A stretch of 64,000 bases of DNA from Atrina japonica (taxonomy: Eukaryota > Mollusca > Bivalvia > Pterioida > Pinnidae): contig BROG01000004.1 in NCBI GenBank assembly GCA_030159075.1, positions 3,208,001 to 3,272,000 of the forward strand, read 5' to 3'. The translations under genes were made by a program, and so were the position numbers. Below the pieces are notes generated by a model. It saw only the letters and a program-made list of their open reading frames with translations, was not told where the DNA came from and did not search any database. Below are positions 1-12,498 of this stretch, in pieces; within the stretch, counting starts at the first letter, position 1, and the number at the start of each line of letters is the position of its first letter.

Positions 1-169
1 GAAAATATCTAAATCCCAGTGCATCAAAATCGACAACAGGAAAACACATACCTCAATATTTGTACAAATAGCCATTTTTCGAGTTGTCCTTTTACGTTCC
101 CAGTTTGTCATACTATGTTGCAATTCGCCGTTTCCGGTGGGGGCAACAGGGCTTCCGGTTTACTTTAAC
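1..169. other. Unannotated flank
   Basis: Nothing recognisable is seen here. It is the left flank of the TIR-bounded element that begins near 170. Confidence 0.5.
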
Positions 170-1709
170 GCAGAAGGATAAATCTGTCGCTGAAAGGGGA
201 CCTGTGGTCCCTCGAAAATAGTACAGACGAATGCGTAGTAATTTATATATACATACAACCTCTTCTGTTTGGAGGTAATAATTATAGGGGACCAGAGGTA
301 ACCCAATGTCATTTCTATAGGTATGTGTCTATAGGGGACCAGAGGTAACCCAATGTCATATCTATAGGTATATATCTATAGGGGACCAGAGGTAACCCAA
401 TGTTTATATCTATAGAGGACCAGAGGTAACCCAATGTTATTTCTATAGGTATGTGTCTATAGGGGACCAGAGGTAACCCAATGTCATATCTATAGGTATG
501 TATCTATAGGGGACCAGAGGTAAGCCAATGTTATATCTATAGGTATATATCTATAGGGGACCAGAGGTAACCCAATGTCATTTCTATAGGTATGTGTCTA
601 TAGGGGACCAGAGGTAACCCAATGTCATATCTATAGGGGACCAGAGGTAACCCAATGTTATATCTATAGGGGACCAGAAGTAACCCAATGTCATATCTAT
701 AGGGGACCAGAGGTAACCCAATGTTATATCTATAGGGGACCAGAGGTAACCCAATGTCATATCTATAATATGTATCTATAGGGGACCAGAGGTAAGCCAA
801 TGTTATATCTATAGGTATATATCTATAGGGGACCAGAGGTAACCCAATGTTATATCTATAGGGGACCAGAGGTAAGCCAATGTTATATCTATAGGTATAT
901 ATCTATAGGGGACCAGAGGTAACCCAATGTTATATCTATAGGGAACCAGAGGTAACCCAATGTCATATCTATAGGTATGTATCTATAGGGGACCAGAGGT
1001 AAGCCAATGTTATATCTATAGGTATATATCTATAGGGGACCAGAGGTAACCCAATGTCATTTCTATAGGTATGTGTCTATAGGGGACCAGAGGTAACCCA
1101 ATGTCATTTCTATAGGTATGTGTCTATAAGGGACCAGAGGTAACCCAATGTCATATCTATAGGGGACCAGAGGTAACCCAATGTTATATCTATAGGGGAC
1201 CAGAGGTAACCCAATGTCATATCTATAATATGTATCTATAGGGGACCAGAGGTAAGCCAATGTTATATCTATAGGTATATATCTAATGGGGACCAGAGGT
1301 AACCCAATGTTATATCTATAGTGGACCAGAGGTAACCCAATTTACTAACTTTATATATGTTCGATAGGAGACCAGGAGTAACCAAATGTTCAAATCTCCC
1401 GCTTCTCGATATTTCATTAAAACTTGTGTGTAACCTTTCCCTCTATTTTACTTCCCTGATAACAAATATAATTTGACTGTTCATTTAGTAACATGATTCT
1501 TTCATTGTATAGATTATATAATAAGTACCAACGTCTTTAATAAATTATTATAACTATCTTTTCAAAACATTAATATTATATTTAATCTTACTTTCATTTT
1601 ATGGTTTCCGGAAGTGTTGAACTATTTTTATTTGCGTAGACGAACGACATTTGTGTGTGATATCAGGGGGACCAGAGGTCCCCATTGAGCGACAGATTTA
1701 TCCTTCTGC
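170..1709. mobile_element. TIR-bounded non-autonomous element with internal minisatellite
   Basis: A 22-bp terminal inverted repeat is exact: GCAGAAGGATAAATCTGTCG followed by CT at 170-191, and its reverse complement at 1688-1709. Inside each end lies a GGGGACC...GGTCCC motif (about 194-211 and 1667-1683). No long ORF is present beyond translations of the tandem repeat, so the element is non-autonomous. No convincing target-site duplication is seen. It could be a foldback/MITE-like DNA element or a non-autonomous Helentron-type element; the sequence does not decide. Confidence 0.7.
285..1377. repeat. 33/47-bp minisatellite
   Basis: About 27 monomers share the core GGGGACCAGAGGTAACCCAA. Short monomers are ~33 bp; long ones carry an extra ~14 bp (ATAGGTATGTGTCT type), giving ~47 bp. 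Short and long monomers alternate irregularly, and blocks of several monomers recur, as expected from unequal exchange. Frames that stay open here are repeat artefacts. Confidence 0.93.
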
Positions 1710-2455
1710 CAAACGCACACGAGATGACAATTGAACAACTAAATGACATGTGTTAGCGATCTTTACTGCTATCACTGGTCCTCATGGCAAATTTAATTAA
1801 TCTATATATAACAACTCTGACTAGTGATGCGACTTTGACAGTTTTTCGAGGTCCGTGATGTAAAATCTGGACAGGGACTATATAACGTGTTATATATCTG
1901 ATTACTGATATACGTCCCTGATCTGGATGATCGGTGTCGTTTAGTCACATATAAGTTGAAGAGTAGACAGAATGTAATAGATAGATAAAAATCATGAATA
2001 TAGTTTATGTTAATTTCAATTTTAAGACAGCATCCGAGTGCATGTGAATCCTATTTAAGATTTACCACAAAAGGGTTTTCAAAAGTCTGTTTATAATAAA
2101 TAAGTGTATCTCGTTCATCTGTCTTAAGCTTGTATATACCTTTGCCTGTAGTCAAAGACAATGTTACCACAGAAGCCACATTTTTAAGTATTAAGCGGCG
2201 GCATACTGTTAGATCTACTATAGTGGCAATGAAACAATTCTTCCATGATACGACGACACATGCTGGCATGTCTGCCCCCTTCACCCATAGACAATGTGGA
2301 CTTTTTCTTGTACATCAGTGATAATGAAATCAGGGTCTAACTCTATAAAAGTTTAAAGAATTAAATAAGTCTAAAAACAATTTATCAACTTTGGCTCTTC
2401 CTGAAATCTAACTGGCGAAGCAGGCCAAGTCGAGAATATTCTCAGACTTTAACAA
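1710..2455. other. Gene-free stretch
   Basis: No gene is supported. A weak inverted repeat lies at 1,862-1,930 (TCTGGACAGGGA against TCCCTGATCTGGA with AT-rich arms). Confidence 0.5.
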
Positions 2456-2718
2456 TATAAAAAATCTCAAATACCAAAGTATAAATCAATAGAATGTCCA
2501 GGACATAGATACAAATCCGATAAAAATGGACAGACACGGACCTCTGGAAACCAAGAGGCGGGATCAGGTGCCATGGAGAAGTAAACATCCCCTGTCGACC
2601 GGTCACACCCGCCGTGAGTCCACAGTCAAGTCCAATGAAATACGTGAGAAGTGAATCCTCGTCACAATTGGTACAGGCATCTCAACAACCGACAACGAAA
2701 AGGCAACTCAACAAATAA
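2456..2718 (-). mobile_element. PLE-associated 3' module ("D-tail"), copy 1
   Basis: This is a full-length copy of a dispersed ~260-bp module. On the minus strand it ends with TTTATACTTTGGTATTTGAG and contains GTGTGACCGGTCGACAGG. The same module follows the PLE RT block at 7.8-8.25 kb, so it is interpreted as the 3' end of a PLE or of a parasite of one. Here it is solitary, without RT sequence. Confidence 0.75.
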
Positions 2719-4873
2719 AATTCTGAAGTTTTATGGTGCCATCCAAAGTTCTCAGCTTCACTGTGTCCATATGCATTACTGAAACCAGTTAGAGTGACAG
2801 GCCTTACTCTATATAGGTTTCTGGTTTTCTGGTGAAATTTTGTCTGGATGTTTCACATTTGTGATGTAAGCATATCAAAATCGTATGCTATTTTAGGCTG
2901 TTGATTTTTCTATAGTCTGGGATGGGCCGCGCAATATACTCCAAAATACCTATATACTTTTTGTCAGAATCTTAGCATTCTTACTGTAAGTTCATGAATG
3001 TAAATACATTAGTATGACATTCTAAATGCATTTAAAAATGTACCAAGTTTAATAAAATTACCATTTTCAAAATTATTTATATATTATGATAAAGATCTAC
3101 AGTTAATTTCAGAAGTCCAATTTAGTTCTCTTGACTCAACAACAGTATCCTTCAGATCCATGGACAGAGTTGTCTTTATTAATGAATTTAGTTTTTTTAT
3201 TTTCCCAAGTTGCAACAGGCTGTATAGTATTAATCCGACAAAAATGCATATATTACAATTGAAACAAATTCATTCCTAGTGAAATGTATTTTGTGGTATT
3301 TTTAGTTATTGTGACACTGGTTATTTTGTTAAGTTTGTTAGTTTTTTTATTTCATATGATCGTTCTTAGTTTAATTGTCATTTCTGTACTTTTTCAGTGG
3401 ATTTGTCAACTTATACAGACTGAGAGGGGGTTCCTTGTCAGCTCTCACTGTCGCCTTTGTATTCTTGTTCAAACTAATAACAAATACATGTAGTTGTACC
3501 AGTTATATTGTGTTCTTGAAATTATTTGAAATGTTGACTTTATACACTTAAGAAGAGAAAGAGCAAGAACAATACATTGAAAATAAAACTTTATGTTTTA
3601 ATCTCTATGACATTAATCAATGACGTATGAAATACAATCAACATTAACACATGTACAATACATGTAAGAAAAAACAATGAACAACTACATCCCCTCTTTG
3701 CCATTAGTTGTAAATTTTCGATTTTCCCAAGCTACAGAAAACTACATATAAAGAGAATAATTGGTAAATGAGTTGCACCGTATCCATCACTTACATTTAG
3801 TGAGAAAAATGAACTGTCTGCCAAACACCTGTAATTTGAAATTTTAAGGTCACTACACAAAACTTTTAAAATGGCCAGGAATCAGGGTTGTTTGTAGTAT
3901 CCTTCTACATGTGCTTCTCCTGATGGCGTTGTTAGTTAATCATGCTGTGAAAAAGAGTCGCTTGAGATGAACAGTTCTGCATATCAGAATGTTTCTCCTA
4001 AAGGAACATACTTAATGTAATGAAAACAGCCAGGTCAGCATAAATATGATTCAGGAATCTTGCATTTGCTGTTATGCATCTGTCTATTTTTTCCTCCCCA
4101 CAAGGTGGAAAAATGTGAATGAATCTGTTTGGGTGATGAATACCAGAAATTTTAAAAGTGTTGTGATTGTTAGCACTGTTGGTGACAACCTGGTCTGTAG
4201 GTGTTTGTAGCTGCTGAATGAAAGTTCCTGTGAACGCAATATTGCGTAGTTCAAGGAAACGCTTTACAAAATAATTTTGGCAGAATCTTCTTCACCTCAA
4301 TCATGAAGGTGTGTTCATATGATTTACCCATGTAGTGAAATTTTCAATGACTCTTGAAACAGAAAATTCCAATATATCAGTAAGAAAAAGGTTTGGGTAA
4401 TGCTGATTTGTTATAGAATATATATAATTAGAAACTCATAAATCTGATAAGATTTCTTGATGGCCCAGTCTTTCTAATATTTTGTCTGTTTGATACTTTG
4501 GCTGATGGTAAAAAAACTCCAGTTTTTAAGCATGGTGTTGTCATTTCCAGTACAGCTGTAATATGCAGACGACCACTTTAATATTCCCCAAAAATCAAAG
4601 ACAAAATGAATTTATAATATATCAATCAGATGTAGGAAAATTTTCTGATAGATTTTCTTTATACCCTACCCAAATAAAAAATCAGAGACAAGTAATGTGA
4701 AAATGAAATCGTAATCGTACACTTTTTCAAATAATTTCCATCAATTACATTACAGAAGATAAAGATAAATCATTCATTAATTAATTTGTTATATTTCTTA
4801 CCCGACAATCCAAATCAAGCAGTTTTTGATGGAATACGTAATATATATGATCGTGTTGCCTATTTAGCCCATT
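2719..4873. other. Gene-free AT-rich stretch
   Basis: No exon, RNA gene or repeat family is recognised. Small open frames (for example a hydrophobic 69-codon frame at 3,284-3,493) have no recognisable motif and look like chance. Confidence 0.5.
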
Positions 4874-4958
4874 CACAGGAGTATGTAACGCTTGGTGTAG
4901 TACTTCTTAGCACATGTTAGTACTACACCGGGCGTTTCATTAAATTCCGACTCCTGTG
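4874..4958. repeat. Foldback hairpin (MITE-like)
   Basis: The arms CACAGGAGT...GTGTAGTACT and AGTACTACAC...ACTCCTGTG pair around a loop of roughly 10 bases. This is the size and form of a small foldback MITE. No coding capacity. Confidence 0.65.
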
Positions 4959-5020
4959 GATTATTCGGCTATTGAAGTATTGAGTATTATATTAGATCTA
5001 CTAGGCCTACAACAACAATA

Positions 5021-5225
5021 TTGTTTGTTTGTTTGTTGTTGTTTAACGTCCCACTTAAGAATCTTTCACTCGTATTGAGACGTCACCAAATGCCGGTGAA
5101 GAGCTTCAAGATTTGGCCTATGCTCGGCACTTACGGCCATTGAGCAATGAGGGTTCTTTAACGTGCCGACACCTACTGTGACACGGGCCCTCGGTTTTTA
5201 CTGTCTCATCCGAAGGACAGACAAC
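5021..5225 (-). mobile_element. tRNA-derived SINE (V-SINE-like), 5'-truncated
   Basis: On the minus strand this matches the body and tail of the complete SINE at 24,480-24,775, including GTGGGACGTTAAACAACAA and a CAAACAAACA tail. The tRNA-like head with the A and B boxes is missing. It may belong to the bivalve RUDI/V-SINE group, by recollection of family structure only. Confidence 0.75.
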
Positions 5226-6046
5226 AACAGTAAGTTTTGAAGTGAAATTAAAAATGTAAAAGACATATAACACGATAAATTCGTAAAGGATATTTAAGAT
5301 AACAAGAAGTCGTTTTACCAGCGTTTTCCCTTGAAAAAGTGTCGTTTAGACTAGGCTACCTGCTTGGTTTTAAGTCGGACCGCTGAAGTTTTCTAAATGT
5401 CATGCAATTTCTTGTTCTGTTTCGCTGGGAAGGCAAATAAACGAACAGACTCCATGTATCCATACATGTTCTTCTCCCTCTTGTCCAATTAATACCCTTC
5501 TGCGAGGTAGTTGTAGTGAGGCATTTGAATAATTAAACAGGCAGTCGGCACAACGTATACGAGTTCACAGTAAACTGCCATTCTGACTGCCCCCGTTTTT
5601 TTTTGTTGATATCACGTGACTTGGGTACACAATAACTCAAAATATCCGAACGGAATGAAATAACTCGAAAATGGTGTATTACATCAACAAAAACAATGCC
5701 CAAATCCAAAGCTACCGCGCGTCATTTACGATTCAGACACTGATGGAAAGTTAACCCACTTCCACAACAAACCGCTGACCAACTTTTACTTGTACACGTA
5801 TGCTGTGATGACACTTGAATCCGTGAACTCAACTCTGCTTGTATCTCTAAGATGAATTACATTTTGTTTTATCTATCAAACCTTGATTGTTGAATTACAT
5901 TATTGCTAAAATGTACATTAGCATGTGGTTCAAAAGTTTTAAAGGCTAGGCTTTGCACTGTGTTCCATTGCGTAATATTTGGTAATTCTATCGTTTGACC
6001 TAAATATGTTGCTTTCCTGCTGCTATCAAGCAACTATGCATAACTT
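5226..6046. other. Gene-free stretch
   Basis: Nothing beyond ordinary AT-rich sequence is seen. Confidence 0.45.
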
Positions 6047-6138
6047 ATATTCTCCCTCACTTCGTTCGTCCGAACATAAATCAATTACGTAAAAGAGAAA
6101 AAAGAAACACAGAATTAAGAATTCTGCTCGCTAGGTAA
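6047..6138. repeat. Direct repeat, copy 1 of 2
   Basis: A ~90-bp segment beginning TATTCTCCCTCACTTCGTTC and ending GCTCGCTAGGTAAT recurs at 6,617-6,706, about 570 bp downstream and just upstream of the PLE RT block. Confidence 0.75.
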
Positions 6139-6616
6139 TAGCGCATTTTATTTTATCATTATCAATGTTTTCTGAAACATACATACGCACACTTCCGTTT
6201 CAGCATCATTCACAATGCACATAATAATAATTTACACTCATTGCGACAAAATACGGATAAAATACACCAGTAAAGATAATACCACACTTAGCAAGATCCC
6301 GAACAACTCCAGGAAATTTTATCTAATGCCCTAAGCCATATCAAATTAGGGCTTATTCAGAATAACAATATAAGCCCGTTGTATTTTTCTATCTTTTTAC
6401 CATAAAACTATCTTATAATGAACGAAAGACATTATCATATACAAATGTGTATGAAAAACGAAAAAAAAACTGGTAACGTACTTGATATGTACAGTAACGT
6501 AGCGAGCCGTAGACTGAAACAAAAACTGACCAAACAGTAAGTTAAATACCCGAATGTCACATGGCTGAAATTCCTACGCTGACCACATGAACACTCTTAA
6601 ACATTATAATAATTAT

Positions 6617-6706
6617 ATTCTCCCTCACTTCGTTCGTCCAAATATAAATCAATTACGTAACAGTGAAAATACAAACACAGAATTAGGACTTCGGCTCGCT
6701 AGGTAA
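6617..6706. repeat. Direct repeat, copy 2 of 2
   Basis: This is the partner of 6,047-6,138 with several substitutions. Its position about 75 bp before the PLE RT remnant leaves open a link to PLE long direct repeats (pLTRs), but that is unproven. Confidence 0.7.
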
Positions 6707-6780
6707 TCGAAAATACAAAGAGTTGAATAAAGATTTTTTAACACAAATACTAGTCAATATACCAATGTAATAAATAAAGA

Positions 6781-7852
6781 TACATAGCAGGATCCAGCAA
6801 ATGTTCTACCAAACCTTTATCTTTACTCCTTACCAAGATATTGACAGCCGTGAAGGAGAAACTTCAACAATACTGTACAGTTGCTTATTCCAGAAGCGGT
6901 GTAAATCAGATGTGGATACTTAAAAATTTTAAACAACTCTTAGAAAATTTGAAGGAACACAATTTTTCTCGGATTCACAGTATCAAAACTTATGACCTTC
7001 TCTACTCTTTACACAACTATTCCACATAAAAATTAAAAGAAAGACTTTTTAGAATTATAGACAACTGTTTTTTCACTAAAGGTGGTACCCGAAAATTTAA
7101 ATATCTAGTGACTGGCTATCAGGATACTTATTTCGTCAAACACCACTCTGATTCTACACATAGATATAAAAAACATGCTGGACTTTCTAATAGACATTAT
7201 ATTTGTAATGTTCGGAGACGTGGTCTTTCAACAAACTGTCGGCATTTCTATGGGAACCAATTGTGCCCTATTATTGGCCGACCTGTTCCTTTATTCATAC
7301 GAAGCAGACTTCATTCAGAAACTGCTGAATCAAAAGAAGAAAAAGTTAGCGGTGTCCTTTAATTTGACATTTAGATATATCGACGACGTTTTGTCAATTA
7401 ATAATGACAATTTTCATACATATGTCAATGCGATATATCCCAACGAACTAGAAATTGAAGATACAACAGAATCAAGCACACACGCTTCATACTTAGACAT
7501 TTTACTTAATATAAACACAGACGGGAAATTAGCAACTAATCTATACGACAAACGCGATGATTTCGGATTTCCCATCGTAAATTTTCCTCATTTAAGTAGT
7601 AATATCCCTCAGTCACCCGCATATGGAGTTTATATTTCACAAATGATCCGATATGCCAGGGCGTGTACAACATATGAAGATTTCATATACAGAGGTAAAC
7701 TACTCACTGACAAATTATTGACACAGGGATATCGAAAACCGCGTTTAATGTCAACGTTCCCCAAATTTTACGGTCGGTATAATAGTCTTGTTTGCGATTA
7801 CTCTATTTCACTAAGTGAAATGTTGAGTTACCAGTTCGATGGCGGTTGTTAA
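6781..7852 (+). mobile_element. Penelope-like element reverse transcriptase, decayed
   Basis: Conceptual translation from 6,781 gives YIAGSSKCSTKP and then SGVNQMWILKN, both typical of PLE RT N-terminal blocks. A TAA at 7,027-7,029 and at least one frameshift near 7,170 interrupt it. The longest intact frame (7,175-7,852, 225 codons) holds the QTVGISMGTN block at residues 20-29 and the catalytic-core motif FRYIDD at 66-71, so both core aspartates survive. The frame ends at GGC-stop, where the 3' module begins. A PLE copy in this state cannot make a full protein. Sister fragments lie at 22.2-23.0, 34.0-34.4, 35.8-36.0 and 52.8-53.8 kb. Confidence 0.9.
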
Positions 7853-8255
7853 GACGTCTGTACCAATTATGACGAGGATTAGTTCCTCGCGTATTTCATT
7901 TTGATTTCACTGTGGACTCATGGCGGGTGTGACCGGTCGACAGGGTATGCTTACTCCTCCGTGGCACCTGGTCCCACCTGATTCACTAAGTGAAATGTTG
8001 AGTTGCCTTTTCGTTGGCGGTTGTTGAGACGTCTGTACCAATTGTGACGAGGATACACTCCTCACGTATTTCATTGGACTTGACTGTGGACTCACGGCGG
8101 GTGTGACCGGTCGCCAGGGGATGCTTACTCCCCCATGGCACCTGATCCCACCTTTTGGTTTCCAGAGGTCCGTGTTTGTCCATTTTCTCGGATTTGTATC
8201 TATGTACTAGACATTCTATTGATTAATACTTTGGTATCTGAGATTTTTATAAACA
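7807..8255 (+). mobile_element. PLE 3' module, partly duplicated in tandem
   Basis: The module follows directly on the RT frame. A 175-bp segment starting at the palindrome TTCACTAAGTGAA is present twice (7,807 and 7,982). The second copy runs on to the common 3' end near TACTTTGGTATCTGAG (about 8,230-8,255). This is the copy that links the dispersed module to a PLE RT. Confidence 0.85.
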
Positions 8256-8846
8256 AAATAAAATCTAAATTTCTGAGTCTTTTCTTTCCATTATACTATA
8301 CTGATTTAAATATTTAAATTCTTTGTTACTGAGAGGGTATTTTGCATAGATAGCCATCTTTAGAAATGTCAGATTTCCATCTACCGTGCATTTTACTAGC
8401 TCTTGTATAAGACAATGGTATATTTATTTGCACAGTTTGTGCTTATTAAGCGACTTCCAGTTAGTAATAGATCGAAGAAAATTTTCTACTTTTTTGTTTT
8501 CCCAGTCAGCAAACACGTCACACATGAATGGACCCCATAGCACATTGAAATATTAAAATACATGATCTTTAATTGATTAATCACCAAAATCCAATGTTTT
8601 ATTGAGCTCATCAGCTACAGTGTTCATATCCCTTGGAATCCACTGTAATTCTAAATGTATAGACTTTTCTAAACATATACTAAAATATTCATTGCTATCT
8701 GATGTAGATCCTCAGACATGCTACCTTTCAATGCGATACATTACATTACATTATGATTATCTGTATACATTTTTACCAACTTTCACAGAGAAAAGACTTC
8801 AAACTTTCAATGATAATAAGAATAGCTTTAAGCTCTCTCGAGCACC
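8256..8846. other. Stretch between two PLE blocks
   Basis: No gene is supported. An open frame at 8,602-9,006 overlaps the next PLE block in the wrong frame and has no motif of its own. Confidence 0.45.
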
Positions 8847-9690
8847 AATATTTAAATTTCCGTTATTGTCATCCGTCTCATACCAAACGAAACATCCCGT
8901 TCAACATGGCACGACGAATATGTACTGTTGTTACAAATATTATAAACATAATACCAAAGGTATAATGCCCAAGACGATATCGTTTCTGTCAATTAGACTT
9001 CAATGAGAATCTTCAAGCAAAGAGGCTACAAGAACTCCAAATATATCTTACGAAGCAAAATTACCCGAAAAAACTAATTAACTCCGAGATAGACAAAGCA
9101 AAACAGATCCCAGTTTCAACATTACGCAACACTCGCAAAAGGGGAAACAACGACTCAAATAATATTCCATTCGTTGTTACCTACAACCCAAGGAACCACA
9201 ATATACTATATACTGCAAAAAGATTTTTCCCGATTTTGGAACAGTCGGGAAATATTAACATGTTATTTAATAATCACAAATAATTAATAGTCGACGACAA
9301 CCACTGAACCTGAAAAAAAAACTATTAACAAGAGCAAAATTCGCCTGAAAAGAAATTTTTATAAATCGCGTTCAAATGTGTGGTGATCCTCGTTGCGGAA
9401 CATGTGAAAACATTACGGGAAAATGCCACCATGAACTGTAAATCGCTAAATATCATATATTGCGCAACATGTCCGACATGCGGGGAAAATTACATTGGAC
9501 AATCGGGAAAATTAAACGCAAGAGTAAGAGTCCATAAACAACAAACCAATGATCCAAATCTCCGAAATACCTCCTGCAGTGAACATTTTGCCAGCTGCGG
9601 AAAAGGAAAATTCAAACTTTTTCCCTTTCTTTTAAATGTGGAAGATTATTTTATCAAAATCTACGACCCCAAACTTAACAGAAAATAATA
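8847..9690 (+). mobile_element. Penelope-like element linker and GIY-YIG endonuclease, decayed
   Basis: Three frame-shifted pieces line up in PLE order. Near 8,877 the translation reads HTKRNIPFNMARRICT. From about 8,997 to 9,283 a frame runs through LPFV/YNP-type linker sequence (IPFVVTYNPRN). At 9,379-9,405 CGDPRCGTC is a Cys-rich motif of the kind seen upstream of the endonuclease in Neptune-type PLEs. The frame 9,380-9,688 then holds the GIY-YIG core as IIY (residues 25-27) and YIG (38-40), an R-x-R-x-H stretch at 48-52, and a terminal PKLNRK. The Cys motif is one frame off from the nuclease, so the copy is dead. It may be the 3' half of the same element as the RT block or a separate insertion. 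Confidence 0.85.
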
Positions 9691-10297
9691 GTTTTATAAA
9701 TATAACAATTATCGAACAATGAAGAATTGTAACTGTTGGTAACGACAGTTTCCGTCTGAAAAACCATGATGGTGAAAGCGCTAACGGATTAAAGCAATTA
9801 TTAATAGATAACTGTGATGTTCTAAATTTTTTCTTATATATTCATTATATATATATATGTGTGTGGGTGTGTGTGTGTGAACTAAGGCAATAATCTGTAT
9901 CATTTTGCCAACCGGAAGACTGGCAAGGTCACAGGACCGCGGTTACTGCTAAAGGGTCTATGCCTTGAAAGCGAGCGCCGCTCCTCGTTTCACAGATGCG
10001 GGAAAAAAAACATTCATTGGGAGTGTATTCGCTCTCACAACTACACCTGTCCGGCTAAATGACATCACAGTTTAATTGTGACGTCGAATATATAGAACAT
10101 ACTGGCACTTCCGCAAAATATAACCATAGAAAGTCTCAAAAACGTTTGATTTGAATAGAATAACTGATGAAACGTCAGATTGACATGGTCCGTCGGCGAC
10201 CGTCTTGGCTGGAGAATTTTTTAGGCTCTACATTGTACAGCTTCTGACACAGTCCTGTCACTTTTCTATGTTATGTACACGTGTTGTCTATGAGTTC

Positions 10298-10300
<3 letters not shown>
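9691..10300. other. Gene-free stretch with repeat remnants
   Basis: It follows the PLE endonuclease and probably contains its 3' untranslated region. A segment at 9,894-9,962 (TGTATCATTTTGCCA ... ACAGGACCGCGGTTA) recurs in diverged form at 11,448-11,503 and partly inverted at 11,372-11,402. Confidence 0.45.

Positions 10301-10390
<90 letters not shown>
10301..10390. repeat. (TC)n microsatellite
   Basis: An uninterrupted dinucleotide tract of 90 bp. Confidence 0.98.
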
Positions 10391-10394
<4 letters not shown>

Positions 10395-10889
10395 GAACAT
10401 AGGCATAGCCTATAGGAGAGCGCAGCGGATGTATAAAAAGAAATAAATTGAAATTTATTCTACAATAATGAATTTAAAACTTTATTCATTATAACAAAAT
10501 AAATCAGACCTTAAAAGAAAACTGATTAAAGAAAGATAAACTAAAATTAAAGATTCATCTTTCCTTACTTCATGATCAGCTTAAACTTGTAACTTTAAGA
10601 ATTGCCACAGCCTGGTAGACTCTTATCGGCTTAGACTGGTAATAATTGCAACCACTTCCTGAGTACACTTACCATGTAGGCTGAAATTCTGTCCCGATGT
10701 TTAAGTTTTGGTATATTCTGCCCCCTCCCAAAAAAAAGGTAACTTAAAATTGAGGCAGAATTTCGGCATAACTCAAGCTTGCTTGCTGACCACATGACAA
10801 TAGCGAAAAAAATGAAGAAAATAAATATTCTGCCCTGTGACCATATGAGAATAAATAATCTGACTAGACAAAATTTGCTAAGCTCCCCC
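10391..10889. other. Gene-free stretch
   Basis: AT-rich sequence with no gene or recognised repeat. Confidence 0.45.
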
Positions 10890-11960
10890 TAGGAATCAAA
10901 TGGTCGTCCACTACTAAATGACAAATGACTCTAACCGGGTTAGAGACAGTTATGTCAGACTCAACTTTGTAGGCCTAACTAACAAACATCAGGTAAATTT
11001 AAGAGGAATAGAGAAATGTATTTCCAACACCACTTTGTACATGAATGCCTAATTAATAAAGAACAGGGATAGAGACAAATATGTTTCACTGCACATATCA
11101 CTTTAACACTGTTAAACAACAGGTAACTCTAGAAAGATTAGAGATTTGAGGTATGTTCGAAACCACTTAGTTAATGACTAATAGATACAGGTAAATATAT
11201 GAGAGAGACTTGTATGTCCACAAATAAATATAAATCTGTATTAAACATATATATATATATATATATATAGTTGACAGAAACGATCTTCTTGAGCATTATA
11301 TAACTTTGGTATTATGTTTATAATATTTCAAACAAAGGTAAGATTTTTGTATAATAGACCCACTTTAACTGTGGTTCTGTGATGGCAAAATGATACAGAT
11401 ACCCGTAAAAACATAGACGTCATTATAGTAACTGAAAGATTCTTGAATCCGTATCATTTTGCCACTCAAAGTTACAGGACCGCAGTTATCGTAGAAGGGT
11501 TTATCGATATTGATTTAACAATGTAAAGTATCAACACAAACATCTCCTTGATCCACCATGTTGACGAACAATGCAGACTGTGTATGTAGGGCTAAGAATT
11601 TGCAGTACATATACATGTACTGATAAAAAACGAGATCAGTCTGTCTCAGGTGCAATACTGGTATGTCCTTTACTCACTCTTCTTTGTAACTAATAAACTA
11701 CAGCCAACTGTTAACTTCAAAACGGTTAGAGATATGTAAGTCCCACATCACTTTGAAACGAATAAACTACATGTACAGGTAACTGTACGAAGGTATGAGA
11801 CTGGCGTTTCTCATACAATTACCACTTTGTAATTAATGAACTACAGGTAACTCTAGAAGGGTAGATAAAAGTAAGTCCCACACAACTTTGTAACTGATGA
11901 ACTACAGTTACGATGTAACTTCAAAAGGGTTAGAGACAGGTAAGTTCCACACCACTTAGT
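10890..11960. repeat. Degenerate ~68-bp tandem repeat field
   Basis: Diverged monomers share ACTACAGGTAACTCTAGAAG, GGTTAGAGACAGGTAAGT and CCACACCACTTTGTAACT. They are clearest at 11,665-11,960 (four monomers, 61-74 bp apart) and weaker at 10,890-11,235. An unrelated block with an (AT)n tract (about 11,247-11,268) and a duplicated ATCATTTTGCCA segment separates the two parts. Confidence 0.7.
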
Positions 11961-12498
11961 CACACTTGATTCATTATAATCGGAAATATGTTGGTTGCTT
12001 TATTTTCAGAGAAAATTGATTGGTTTTTTTTACAATTGATTATAATCAGAAGCTTTTAAATTCAAACCCCTACAAAATAAATATATCATAAATGTTAGAC
12101 TATCTGTTTTCCATTTATTTTTATTATTTATTTTTCTTGATATCGGAATTTTTGCTTTTCAGTATACGCCTGTTATTATGTTTAGAGTTATCTTCCCTTA
12201 CATATAACTGTACATTATTTATTATGAGTCAGTTCAGTTGAGCAGAACTCTATAATCCGCCTTGCGGTCTGAGTACTAGGATTAAAAGGTTGCAGTTTGT
12301 TTATGGACAATGCTTGCGTATTTATTGTTTAGCGTGGTGGCAGCGTAACGTCAACCCACCTCTCGGATTGTCCTGATATTAATTCAGTGTCATGAACTCA
12401 AAGATAAGTATTCCATCAATATAAACACTCATTCTTGTCCACACTTTACAGTGCATAGAAACAACAGAGTTTGGACCATAGCTGTGCGTACTGTCAAA
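11961..12498. other. Gene-free stretch before palindrome arm A
   Basis: No supported feature. Confidence 0.45.

Noticed and set aside
537..1260. Repetitive open frames rich in DIGLPLVPYR on the minus strand
   Set aside because: They are direct translations of the 33/47-bp minisatellite; the long 47-bp monomers break the frame repeatedly and there is no conserved domain.
285..1377. CRISPR-like appearance of regularly repeated units
   Set aside because: Repeats are contiguous without unique spacers, and the window is eukaryotic. It is a minisatellite.
3284..3493. Hydrophobic 69-codon frame resembling a membrane peptide
   Set aside because: T-rich DNA readily yields Leu/Val/Phe-rich frames; no splice sites, motif or paralog support it.
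8602..9006. 134-codon frame
   Set aside because: It is out of frame with the PLE linker, which is recognisable in the overlapping frame (HTKRNIPFNMARRICT).
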